DNA from: Methanomassiliicoccales archaeon
Lineage (GTDB): Archaea; Thermoplasmatota; Thermoplasmata; Methanomassiliicoccales; UBA472
Direction of reading: 5' to 3'
Assembly: GCA_013329565.1 (NCBI GenBank)
Contig: DUJZ01000141.1
Coordinates: 1-14,292, forward strand
Length of the DNA: 14,292 bases
Positions 1 through 6,543 of this stretch are shown piece by piece (positions within the stretch are counted from its first letter, which is position 1; the number at the start of each line of letters is the position of its first letter). The notes beneath the pieces are model-generated. The model had not been told where the DNA came from. It ran no database searches and worked only from the letters and a program-made list of their open reading frames with translations. Both the position numbers and the translations under genes were made by a program.

Positions 1-703
1 TGATGCCGCCGCGGGCGCAGTTGACGATGAGGGCGGAGGGCTTCATCATGGCCAGCTGCTCCTTGCCCAGCAGGTGGTGGGTGGTCGGCGTCAGGGGAGT
101 ATGGATGGTTATGAAATCAGCTTCCTCCAGAACCTTGTCCAATGGCAGTATTCGGACGCCCAGCTTAACGGCCAGTTCCTGGGATATGTACGGGTCGTAG
201 CCGACCAGCTTCATCTGGAAGGACTTGGCCCTCTTGGCCACCTCGCCGCCGACGCGGCCTATGCCGACTATGCCTAGGGTCTTGCCCATCAGCTCCACCC
301 CGGTGAACTTGCTCCTCTCCCACTTGCCCGCTTTAACGGAAGCGTCGGCGCGGGGTATGTTCCTTGCCAGGGTCAACATCATGGCCATGGTGTGCTCCGC
401 CGCGGAGATGATGTTGGCGGCGGGAGTGTTCATGACCAGCACGCCACGGCGGGTGGCGGCGTCAACATCAACGTTATCAACGCCCACGCCGGCCCTGCCC
501 ACCACGCGCAGCTTCTTCCCGGCCTCGATGACCTCGGCGGTGACCTTGGTGCCGCTGCGGACGATAAGACCGTCATACTCCCCAATGATCTTGAGCAGCT
601 CCTCGTGCGGGAGCTTCGGCTTCACGTCGACCTGGACCCCGGAGTCCTTGGTCAGCATCTCCAGGCCTTCCTGGGACAGTTCGTCGGTTACCAAAAGCTT
701 CAT
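1..703 (-). CDS. serA: D-3-phosphoglycerate dehydrogenase, N-terminal 234 residues (partial, runs off left edge)
   Basis: Oxidises 3-phosphoglycerate to 3-phosphohydroxypyruvate with NAD+, the first step of serine synthesis in the cytosol. The translation reads from an ATG at 703 to the left edge without a stop. Seen: the N-terminal substrate domain beginning MKLLVTDELS; the conserved block VVGRAGVGVDNVD at about residues 67-79; the NAD-binding Rossmann motif GIVGIGRVGG at about 144-153 followed by the acidic D170 of GYDPY; and the catalytic arginine in NCARGG (R231) just before the edge. The His/Glu partners and any C-terminal ACT-type domain lie outside the window. The start overlaps the stop of the upstream class V aminotransferase by 4 bases (ATGA), and a GGAGGAG Shine-Dalgarno lies inside the end of that gene, so the two are probably co-translated. 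Other D-2-hydroxyacid dehydrogenases are possible, but the GVGVDN/NAD/NCARGG combination and the aminotransferase partner favour SerA. Confidence 0.93.
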   Translation of the reverse strand, partial: MKLLVTDELSQEGLEMLTKDSGVQVDVKPKLPHEELLKIIGEYDGLIVRSGTKVTAEVIEAGKKLRVVGRAGVGVDNVDVDAATRRGVLVMNTPAANIISAAEHTMAMMLTLARNIPRADASVKAGKWERSKFTGVELMGKTLGIVGIGRVGGEVAKRAKSFQMKLVGYDPYISQELAVKLGVRILPLDKVLEEADFITIHTPLTPTTHHLLGKEQLAMMKPSALIVNCARGGI

Positions 704-1764
704 TTCATCTCCTCCATCGTTTCGTCCATGACGTCCAGGAGGTCCTGGATGTCCTTCTCGGTGAGATCGCCCATGTGGCCGATCCGGAAGGTCTCGTCCT
801 TTACGCTACCATATCCGGGCGAGACCTCAAATCCCTTTTGCCTCAGGCGCTTGTCGAACTCCTTGAAGTCCAGGCCGTTGAGCTCGATCACGCTGATGGT
901 GTTGGAGCGGAAACCGTCCTCGGCGTACAGGCCGAGGCGCTCCATCGCCCAGCTCCGGACCATGTCGGCCATGCGCTGGTGGCGTTCGTAACGCTGCGGC
1001 ACGCCCTCCTTGAGGATCTTGTCCAGCTGGTAGTCCAGGCCGTACATCAGCGATACCGGCGGCGTGGTCAGCGGCAGGTCCTTGTCGGCCAGCTTCTTGT
1101 ACTGCACCAGGTCCAGGTAGTACCCGCGGTTCTTGACCTTGGCCGCCTTCTCCATCAGACGCTGGGAAACGCACACCACGGCCAGTCCCGGTGGCAACGC
1201 CAACGCTTTCTGGCTTCCGAAGACCAGGGCGTCCAGGTTCAGCTTGCGAAGCTTGAGGTCCACCGCGCCCACGGACGTGACGCCGTCGACCATGATCAGG
1301 GCCTCGCTCTGCTTCCGGATCTCGTCAACGATCTCCTCGACCGGGTTCAGGACGCCGGTGGACGATTCGTTGGATACGAACGTCACGGCCTCCACGTCCT
1401 TCTCCAGCTTTCCCGCTATATGAGATGCGCGGAGGGCCTTGCCCCACTCCCCGTTGATCTTCTGAACCTGCTTGCCGTTCTCCTGTCCTATGAGCTGCCA
1501 GCGGTCGCCGAAGGAACCGTTGGAAAGGCCGGCCAATTTAACGTCCACGGCGCTGCGCACGCAGCCCTCCAGGAACCCGGAGGCGGAGGCGGGCGCGAGA
1601 TAGACCTCACTGTCGATGTCCAGCACCCTGCGTATCTTCTCCACGACGCCGTGCTGCAGGTCCTGGTAGTCCTTGCCCCGGTGGACCATCATCCCCCTGT
1701 TCATGGAATTAAGCGTGTCCGGGAACACCTCCACCGGACCGACCGTGAAAAGCCTTCTGCTCAA
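700..1764 (-). CDS. Class V PLP aminotransferase, probable phosphoserine (or serine/alanine-glyoxylate-type) aminotransferase
   Basis: A 354-residue fold-type I PLP enzyme of the SerC/alanine-glyoxylate aminotransferase superfamily. Seen: N-terminal LFTVGPVEV and HRG block (residues 5-30), phosphate-binding region ASGFLEG (61-67), cofactor aspartate in MVDGVTSVG (D160), Schiff-base lysine in FGSQKALALPPG (K186), and a C-terminal FRIGH arginine (R327) suited to binding the substrate carboxylate. Family knowledge: archaea often use this broad class V type rather than bacterial SerC for phosphoserine formation. Its 4-bp overlap with serA makes the phosphohydroxypyruvate to phosphoserine step the likeliest job, but this is inference. 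The start is TTG at 1764, preceded by GAGGGATC at a normal Shine-Dalgarno distance; the next in-frame Met is residue 21, inside the conserved N-terminal block, so it would truncate the fold. Confidence 0.86.
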   Translation of the reverse strand: MSRRLFTVGPVEVFPDTLNSMNRGMMVHRGKDYQDLQHGVVEKIRRVLDIDSEVYLAPASASGFLEGCVRSAVDVKLAGLSNGSFGDRWQLIGQENGKQVQKINGEWGKALRASHIAGKLEKDVEAVTFVSNESSTGVLNPVEEIVDEIRKQSEALIMVDGVTSVGAVDLKLRKLNLDALVFGSQKALALPPGLAVVCVSQRLMEKAAKVKNRGYYLDLVQYKKLADKDLPLTTPPVSLMYGLDYQLDKILKEGVPQRYERHQRMADMVRSWAMERLGLYAEDGFRSNTISVIELNGLDFKEFDKRLRQKGFEVSPGYGSVKDETFRIGHMGDLTEKDIQDLLDVMDETMEEMK

Positions 1765-1892
1765 ATTGATCCCTCGTTGTGAATGCGCATCGCTCGATAT
1801 GGTTTCTCTGCCGCTTTACCGACAGACCTTGCGGTCCTTGGGATCGCGGCCTGAAAGGGTAGAAAACCGCAGATGAAATAGGTTTCCATGGA
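1765..1892 (-). promoter_or_regulatory. Leader/promoter region of the aminotransferase-serA operon
   Basis: A 128-bp gap between the threonine aldolase stop and the aminotransferase TTG. Only a weak TATA-like element (minus-strand CCATATCG, near 1796-1803) is visible about 26-35 bases before the start, along with the Shine-Dalgarno GAGGGATC. A small hairpin, GACC/GGTC closing a GCAA tetraloop on the minus strand (1825-1836), lies in the gap; it is too short to name as a regulator. No riboswitch class is recognisable. Confidence 0.35.
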
Positions 1893-2927
1893 CTAGCGTT
1901 CCAACAGCCGGCGCAGGCGCGCCAACGCGTCGTCCACGTCCTGCTCGTCTATGCCGTAATGGGTCACGAAACGAGCCTTGGTCGCCCCGAACTCGAACAC
2001 CTGGACGCCGATCTTGCAAGCTCTGTTAACAAAGTAGTCGACGTTCCAGCCGGTGCCGGTGATGTCGGCGAGAACGATGTTCGTCTGCACCGCGTCCATG
2101 TCCACCTCTATGCCGGGGATGTCATTTAGCCCTTCGGCCAGACGGCGGGCGTTGCTGTGGTCTTCCTTCAGCCGACCGACCATCTTCTGCAGGCCGATCA
2201 TGCCCGGCGCGGCGATGATGCCGGCCTGACGCATGCCGCCGCCGACCATCTTGCGGTTGCGACGGACCTCCTCGATGAACTCCTTGTTCCCGACGACCAC
2301 GGAGCCGACCGGGCAGGCCAGCCCCTTGGAGAGGCAGAAGCTCAGGCTGTCCAGATGCTTCATGTATTCCTTGACATCGACGTCCAAAGCCACGGCGGCG
2401 TTGAATATCCTGGCGCCGTCGCAATGGACCTTGAGCCCGTGATCGTGAGCGACGTTAGCCACCGCTTCAACTTCCTTCGGCGTCCAGACGATGCCGCCCC
2501 CGCGGTTGTGGGTGTTCTCGATGCATACCAGGCGGGTGTTCGGATAGTGCAGGTCCGGATGCCTTATCGCCGCCTCCAGCTGCTCGGCGGTGAACTTGCC
2601 ACGCTGCCCCTTGACCAGATAGGGAATGGCGCCGACTATGGCGGACATTCCACCGAGCTCGTAATAGTATATGTGCGCCTCGGACTCCAGGATCACCTCG
2701 TCGCCCCTGCGGCAGTGGGCCATCAGGGACACCAGGTTTCCCATGGTCCCGCTGGACACCAGCAGCGCGGCCTCTGTGCCGAACATGCTCGCGGCCAGGT
2801 CCTGCAGCTGGTTCACCGTGGGGTCCTCTTCCTCCACGTCGTCGCCCAGATCGGCGGACGGTATGCTGTCCAGCATCTCCTTGGAAGGCAGGGTGAACGT
2901 GTCGCTCCTGAGGTCGATTCGGCGCAT
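1893..2927 (-). CDS. ltaE: Low-specificity L-threonine aldolase
   Basis: Cleaves L-threonine or L-allo-threonine to glycine and acetaldehyde with PLP in the cytosol. The 344-residue length is typical of the family. Seen: N-terminal IDLRSDTFTLP signature (4-14), the GDDVEEEDPTV segment that follows it, phosphate-binding SSGTMGN (58-64), the ring-stacking histidine in SEAHIYYYE (H85), cofactor aspartate and arginine in CDGARIFNA (D170, R173), and Schiff-base lysine in SFCLSKGL (K201). I chose the ATG at 2927 because GGAGATGATC precedes it at the right distance and it begins at the family-typical position; an upstream in-frame TTG at 2963 would add 12 residues that do not look like the family. 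Stop is TAG. It is read in the same direction as the downstream aminotransferase-serA pair, 128 bp away, so glycine/serine metabolism is a shared theme, though a single transcript is unproven. Confidence 0.91.
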   Translation of the reverse strand: MRRIDLRSDTFTLPSKEMLDSIPSADLGDDVEEEDPTVNQLQDLAASMFGTEAALLVSSGTMGNLVSLMAHCRRGDEVILESEAHIYYYELGGMSAIVGAIPYLVKGQRGKFTAEQLEAAIRHPDLHYPNTRLVCIENTHNRGGGIVWTPKEVEAVANVAHDHGLKVHCDGARIFNAAVALDVDVKEYMKHLDSLSFCLSKGLACPVGSVVVGNKEFIEEVRRNRKMVGGGMRQAGIIAAPGMIGLQKMVGRLKEDHSNARRLAEGLNDIPGIEVDMDAVQTNIVLADITGTGWNVDYFVNRACKIGVQVFEFGATKARFVTHYGIDEQDVDDALARLRRLLER

Positions 2928-2975
2928 GTGATCATCTCCGGGCCGCTCGATGCGGAGGACCAAATAAATAGTTAG
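2928..2975 (-). promoter_or_regulatory. Probable promoter and ribosome-binding site of the threonine aldolase gene
   Basis: On the minus strand an AT-rich element reading CTATTTATTTG (about 2961-2972) precedes the Shine-Dalgarno GGAGATGATC (about 2931-2940) and the ATG at 2927. Taking the usual archaeal distance of about 26 bases from TATA centre to start, transcription would begin near 2940, giving a very short leader. The region is divergent toward the small Trm112-like gene and may serve both directions. Confidence 0.45.
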
Positions 2976-3025
2976 CGACCAGACACGGTGAAAGGTTGAT
3001 ATCCGCGCTCGTCCTTGAACGGTCG

Positions 3026-3202
3026 ATGAAGAGGGACCTCGTCGATATCCTGGCCTGCCCGGCCTGTAAGCACCATCCGCTGGAACTGCAGGTGGAGAGG
3101 GAGGAATCGGGCGAGGTCGTGGAAGGGCGGCTCATATGCCGGGGATGCCATGCCATCTACGTCATCGAGGACGGCATTCCGAACCTTCTGCCGCCGGAAT
3201 GA
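3026..3202 (+). CDS. Trm112-like zinc-binding methyltransferase activator (small)
   Basis: A 58-residue protein beginning MKRDLVDILACPACKHHP, with a C-terminal CRGCHAIYVIEDGIPNLLPPE. The two CxxC pairs (C11/C14 and C38/C41), the leading LVDILACP motif and the IEDGIPNLLP ending are the hallmarks of the Trm112/YcaR family. Family knowledge: Trm112 proteins bind and activate SAM-dependent methyltransferases that modify tRNA, rRNA or release factors, in archaea as well as eukaryotes. No partner methyltransferase is in this window. The start is uncertain: an in-frame TTG at 2996, with GGTGA upstream, would add 10 residues. The stop (TGA, 3200-3202) lies directly against the stop of the convergent aminotransferase with no spacer. 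A generic small zinc ribbon is the alternative reading. Confidence 0.82.
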   Translation: MKRDLVDILACPACKHHPLELQVEREESGEVVEGRLICRGCHAIYVIEDGIPNLLPPE

Positions 3203-4357
3203 TCACAATTTCGCCAGGGCTTCCTTGACCCGGGACATGCCTTCCCTTATGTTCTCGCGGCTGGCCGCGTAGGAGAGGCGGAAGCGCCCCTCGCCGGCCG
3301 GTCCGAAGGCCGATCCAGGCGTAACGGCGACGTGAGCCTCGTTCAGAAGATAGGCGGCCATGTCCTCCGAGCTCATGTCAAAATCGTACGAAGGCATCAT
3401 GTAGAAGGCCCCGCTGGGCATCGGGCAGTTCAGGCTGGGAACGTCCTTCATGAGCGAATGGACCAGGTCCCTCCTGGCCTTGAACTCCTTCTTCATCAGC
3501 GCCACGGAATCCTGCGGTCCCTGCAACGCCTCCAGGCAGGCCTGCTGGACGAAGGAGGTGACGCAGGTGATGGATTGAGTCTGGAGCTTGTTGAGCTCCT
3601 TGAAGATGTTCTTCGGGGCGACGGCCCAACCGGCCCTCCAGCCGGTCATGGCGTAGGTCTTCGAGAAACCGTCCACGGTGATGGTCCGCTCGAACATTCC
3701 GTCCAGAGAGGATATGGATGTGTGCTCCCCTTCGAACACCAGCTGGTTATAGATCTCATCCGCCAGGACATAGAGGTCGTGGTCCTTGGCCAGATCGGCG
3801 ATGCCCTTCACGTCGTCCCGGGTGAGAACGGCGCCGCAAGGGTTCGAGGGTGAATTTAGAACGATGAGCCTGGTGCGCTTGGTGATCCTTTCCGCCACCG
3901 CTTCCGGCGTCATGCGGAAGTTCTTTTCCGCCGATAGCTTGGCGTGGCGCACCTTGCCGCCGGCCAGATGGGCGCAGGCCTCGAACGTCCCCCAGGCGAT
4001 GTCCGGGACTATGACCTCGTCCCCGTCATCGACCATGGCCAGCATGGTCATGAATATGGCCTGCTTGGTCGGGGTGACCAGAACGTTTGACGCCTCGCAA
4101 GGGATATTGTTCAACGCCCGGCACCTCTCGGCGACGGCCTTCCTCAGTTCAGGGATCCCCGCTGACGGGGTGTAGTAAGTGAAATCGTTGGCCAGGGCGC
4201 GGACGCAGGCCTCTTTTATGTTGTCAGGGGTGTGGAAGTCCGGTTCCCCCATGGAGAAGGATATGATGTCCGCCCCCTCCTCCTTGAGCTTGCTGACCAG
4301 GTTGGCCATCTTGACCGTGCCGGACTCGAGGACGTTCTCCATCCTGTTCGCGAACAT
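3203..4357 (-). CDS. Class I/II PLP aminotransferase, aspartate aminotransferase-like
   Basis: A 384-residue fold-type I aminotransferase. Seen: SFSMGEPDFHTP (33-44) near the N terminus, YYTPSAGIPELR (61-72), the NSPSNPCG block with cofactor-contacting N172, DEIYNQL (D200, Y203), the Schiff-base lysine in DGFSKTYAMTGWRAGW (K233), and the carboxylate-binding arginine in FRLSYA (R360). These place it in the AspB/prephenate-aspartate aminotransferase group of class I enzymes; the amino-donor specificity (aspartate, aromatic or alanine) cannot be read from the sequence. It sits divergent from pdxS, which makes its cofactor. The ATG at 4357 has no clear Shine-Dalgarno, but a TATA element lies about 28 bases upstream, so the transcript may be leaderless. 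The Cys-rich insert before the catalytic part (C78, C87) is not unusual for the family. Confidence 0.9.
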   Translation of the reverse strand: MFANRMENVLESGTVKMANLVSKLKEEGADIISFSMGEPDFHTPDNIKEACVRALANDFTYYTPSAGIPELRKAVAERCRALNNIPCEASNVLVTPTKQAIFMTMLAMVDDGDEVIVPDIAWGTFEACAHLAGGKVRHAKLSAEKNFRMTPEAVAERITKRTRLIVLNSPSNPCGAVLTRDDVKGIADLAKDHDLYVLADEIYNQLVFEGEHTSISSLDGMFERTITVDGFSKTYAMTGWRAGWAVAPKNIFKELNKLQTQSITCVTSFVQQACLEALQGPQDSVALMKKEFKARRDLVHSLMKDVPSLNCPMPSGAFYMMPSYDFDMSSEDMAAYLLNEAHVAVTPGSAFGPAGEGRFRLSYAASRENIREGMSRVKEALAKL

Positions 4358-4375
4358 CTAGCCGTTGAACGAGCG

Positions 4376-4395
4376 CAATGCCTATATGCTTTTCT
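4376..4395 (-). promoter_or_regulatory. TATA-type promoter of the class I aminotransferase gene
   Basis: On the minus strand GAAAAGCATATAGG holds a purine-rich BRE-like stretch followed by a TATA-like core at about 4382-4389. Its centre is about 28 bases upstream of the ATG at 4357, the distance expected between TATA box and transcription start in archaea. Together with the absence of a Shine-Dalgarno, this suggests a leaderless or near-leaderless mRNA. Confidence 0.5.
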
Positions 4396-4428
4396 GAGGG
4401 CGGTTTGCCAATTTTACTGGGGTGGTTT

Positions 4429-4473
4429 GGGAAAAGTGATAAATAAACCCCTGCAGGTAAGCCGATTTGGTGA
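4429..4473 (+). promoter_or_regulatory. Promoter and ribosome-binding site of pdxS
   Basis: GGGAAAAGTGATAAATAAAC contains a BRE-like purine stretch (4429-4436) and a TATA-like core TGATAAATAAA (4437-4447). The expected transcription start is near 4468. A GGTGA ribosome-binding site at 4469-4473 sits 5 bases before the ATG at 4479, so the leader would be only about ten bases long. Confidence 0.55.
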
Positions 4474-4478
4474 GCTAA

Positions 4479-5387
4479 ATGGCATTCAATTTGGACCTAT
4501 CCGGACTGCGCCACGGCACCGAACTGGTGAAGCGAGGGTTCGCCAAGATGCAGCAGGGCGGAGTGGTCATGGACGTCACCAACGCCGAGCAGGCCCGGAT
4601 CGCCGAGGAAGCTGGCGCGGTGGCCGTCATGGCCCTGGAGAGGGTCCCGGCGGACATACGGGCCCAGGGCGGGGTGGCCAGGATGGCCGACCCGGTCAAG
4701 GTGCTGGATATAATGGACGCGGTCACCATTCCCGTTATGGCGAAATGCCGCATCGGGCATTTTGTTGAAGCGCAGGTGCTGGAGTCCCTGGGGGTGGACA
4801 TGATCGACGAGTCCGAGGTACTCACGCCGGCCGATCCGTTCATGCACGTGGTCAAGAAGGGCTTCACCGTTCCCTTCGTCTGCGGAGCGAAGGACCTGGG
4901 AGAGGCCCTCAGGCGCATCGATGAGGGAGCGGCCATGGTCCGGACCAAGGGCGAGCCCGGAACGGGCAACATCATCGAGGCCGTGCGCCACCAGAGGATA
5001 ATCATGGGCAAGGTGCGCGAGCTGAAGGGCAAGGACGATGCTGAGCTGGCCGTGATCGCCAGGCAGATCGAGGCCCCCTTCTATCTGGTCAAGGAGGTCG
5101 CCGGGATGCAGCGCCTGCCGGTCATCAACTTCGCCGCCGGTGGCATTGCGACCCCGGCCGACGCGGCGCTCATGATGCAGCTAGGTTCCGACGGCGTGTT
5201 CGTCGGCTCGGGCATATTCAAGAGCAACGACCCGGCGGTACGCGCCAAGGCCATAGTGGAGGCGGTCACCCACTTCGACGACCCGAAGGTCATAGCCGAG
5301 GTGTCCAGGGGACTTGGGGAGGCCATGCACGGCATCGAGATCTCCACCCTGGCCAAGGAACAGCGCATGCAGGAACGCGGCTGGTAA
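4479..5387 (+). CDS. pdxS: Pyridoxal 5'-phosphate synthase subunit PdxS
   Basis: The lyase/synthase subunit of the deoxyxylulose-independent vitamin B6 pathway. It forms PLP from ribose 5-phosphate (or ribulose 5-phosphate), glyceraldehyde 3-phosphate and ammonia, with ammonia normally supplied by the glutaminase PdxT in a 12+12 complex. The 302-residue length is that of the family. Seen: the N-terminal [18 protein letters not shown], with the catalytic aspartate D32; the ribose-phosphate Schiff-base lysine in [10 protein letters not shown] (K89); the second catalytic lysine in [11 protein letters not shown] (K157); and the (beta/alpha)8 phosphate-binding segments [19 protein letters not shown] and GVFVGSGIF. 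These correspond to Asp24, Lys81 and Lys149 of the Bacillus enzyme. ATG at 4479 is supported by GGTGA. No pdxT lies next to it in this window. A strong hairpin terminator follows within 20 bases. Confidence 0.98.
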   Translation: MAFNLDLSGLRHGTELVKRGFAKMQQGGVVMDVTNAEQARIAEEAGAVAVMALERVPADIRAQGGVARMADPVKVLDIMDAVTIPVMAKCRIGHFVEAQVLESLGVDMIDESEVLTPADPFMHVVKKGFTVPFVCGAKDLGEALRRIDEGAAMVRTKGEPGTGNIIEAVRHQRIIMGKVRELKGKDDAELAVIARQIEAPFYLVKEVAGMQRLPVINFAAGGIATPADAALMMQLGSDGVFVGSGIFKSNDPAVRAKAIVEAVTHFDDPKVIAEVSRGLGEAMHGIEISTLAKEQRMQERGW

Positions 5388-5404
5388 ACCTTTACAAAAA
5401 TCAT

Positions 5405-5438
5405 AGGCCGGGGATTCCCCCGGCCTCTTTTGTCGTTT
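5405..5438. terminator. Bidirectional hairpin terminator between convergent pdxS and purP
   Basis: A perfect 9-bp stem AGGCCGGGG/CCCCGGCCT (5405-5413 with 5418-5426) with loop ATTC. On the plus strand it is followed by CTTTTGTCGTTTTT, reaching the last bases of purP; on the minus strand by ATGATTTTTG (5395-5404). It fits the 51-bp gap between the two converging stop codons and can serve both transcripts. Confidence 0.85.
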
Positions 5439-6509
5439 TTAAGATATGATCTTGTCCATGCTGTCGGTCAGCACCGCGTTCTTGAGCTCCCGGGAGATGC
5501 GGCGGCCGGTGCTCATGTTCTCTTCGGTGAGGTCGGAGTACGGCGAGCCGGAGATGAACGGGTTGGACCCGGCGACTATCCGGGAGGATATCTCGAACAC
5601 CTTGAACTCCAGCTTGTCGGTGACAATTCCTTCCAGGCAGAACGGCCCGATCATGCCGCCGAACAGTTCGTAAGAACGTTTGACCACCTGCTCGCCCATG
5701 TCGAACACCTTGGGCAGGAGGCTCTCCCGGATGACCACCGGAACGTTGCCGGTGACCACGAACGAAGGGAACAGGCCTAGCTTCTTCAGCTCCTCGGACG
5801 CACCAAGCTTGTAAAGCTCGTCGATGTTGCTCTCGTCGCGGCGGTCCATGGACATAAGCTCCAGGGAGCCGTCGCCCACCCGGAACCCGTTCTTCTTTAT
5901 CGGCGAGTAGAAGTAATGCAGGTAGTACCTGGTGCCCAGGATGTACTCCTGGATGGTGTAGTCCTGCTCCATGTCCAGCCCCATCTTGAACTCCGGGTAG
6001 TCCTTGGCGATGAAGAAGCCACGGCCGCCCTTGGCCCCGTTGTACTTGACCAGCACCGGCCGGTCGATGGTCTTGGGGTCCTCGATGACCCGGGGCATGG
6101 CGATCCCCGCGGTCTCCAGCCACTCCCTCATCTTGTCCCGGTGCGATTCCCATCGGAGCACGTTCCGGTTTCCGAAAGTGGGAACGGGCATCTTCTCGAA
6201 CTTGTCGGTGCCCATGTACTCCACGAAGGAGCCGTGCGGAACCACGATGATGTTGCGGGCCAGCAGCTCATCCACATTGTCCAGGAGGTCGGCGTAGCTG
6301 TCGAGCTTCATGAACTCGTCCGGCCGGCCGAGTGGGAACGCGTCGTAGTAGCGGAAGTTGTCCTTGACGGTGAGACCGAGCGTACGGAAGCCTTCCTTCT
6401 TGGCCCCGTTGAAGATCTGCAGCGAGGAATGGGAACAGAGGGTGGCCACGGTGAGCTTCTTCTTGTCGTACTCGTCGAGGATCTTGAGGATCTTGTTCTT
6501 CGGGACCAT
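5439..6509 (-). CDS. purP: FAICAR synthetase (formate-dependent AICAR formyltransferase), archaeal purine synthesis
   Basis: Family knowledge: PurP converts AICAR, formate and ATP to FAICAR, the ninth step of purine synthesis in many archaea, replacing the folate-dependent PurH domain. The protein is 356 residues from the ATG at 6509. Seen: N-terminal TLCSHSSLQIFNGAKKEGF (23-41) of the AICAR-binding pre-ATP-grasp domain; the PHGSFVEYMG block (91-100); the ATP-grasp glycine-rich loop PVLVKYNGAKGGRGFFIA (151-168); and the metal/ATP-binding segment CLEGIVTDKLEFKVFEISSR (291-310, with E308 and R310). I chose ATG 6509 over an upstream in-frame TTG at 6554 because a TATA box lies at 6531-6538, so the longer start would precede transcription. 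Archaeal genomes often carry PurP paralogs whose activity is unproven, so the exact reaction should be taken as likely, not certain. Stop is TAA, against the shared terminator. Confidence 0.95.
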   Translation of the reverse strand: MVPKNKILKILDEYDKKKLTVATLCSHSSLQIFNGAKKEGFRTLGLTVKDNFRYYDAFPLGRPDEFMKLDSYADLLDNVDELLARNIIVVPHGSFVEYMGTDKFEKMPVPTFGNRNVLRWESHRDKMREWLETAGIAMPRVIEDPKTIDRPVLVKYNGAKGGRGFFIAKDYPEFKMGLDMEQDYTIQEYILGTRYYLHYFYSPIKKNGFRVGDGSLELMSMDRRDESNIDELYKLGASEELKKLGLFPSFVVTGNVPVVIRESLLPKVFDMGEQVVKRSYELFGGMIGPFCLEGIVTDKLEFKVFEISSRIVAGSNPFISGSPYSDLTEENMSTGRRISRELKNAVLTDSMDKIIS

Positions 6510-6541
6510 TACCTCAAAATTTTCTTGAAGGATATAAACCT
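6510..6541 (-). promoter_or_regulatory. TATA promoter of purP, apparently leaderless
   Basis: On the minus strand AAGGTTTATATCC holds a good TATA core (TTTATATC, 6531-6538). Its centre is about 26 bases before the purP ATG at 6509, so transcription should start at or within a couple of bases of the start codon. GAGGTA directly before the ATG is too close to act as a normal Shine-Dalgarno. The box lies in the gap immediately after the stop of the upstream membrane-protein gene, which argues against simple operon transcription. Confidence 0.65.
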
Positions 6542-6543
6542 TT

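Noticed and set aside
775..1782. 335-codon plus-strand open frame opposite the class V aminotransferase
   Set aside because: Antisense shadow with low-complexity His/Val/Leu/Arg content and no recognisable motif; the minus-strand product has an intact PLP site.
1825..1836. GNRA-tetraloop hairpin in the leader before the aminotransferase gene, considered as riboswitch or small RNA
   Set aside because: Only about four to five base pairs with no surrounding conserved structure; expected by chance in GC-rich DNA.
2157..2975. 272-codon plus-strand open frame opposite threonine aldolase
   Set aside because: Same reason: composition of a GC-bias shadow, and the reverse strand carries all aldolase signatures.
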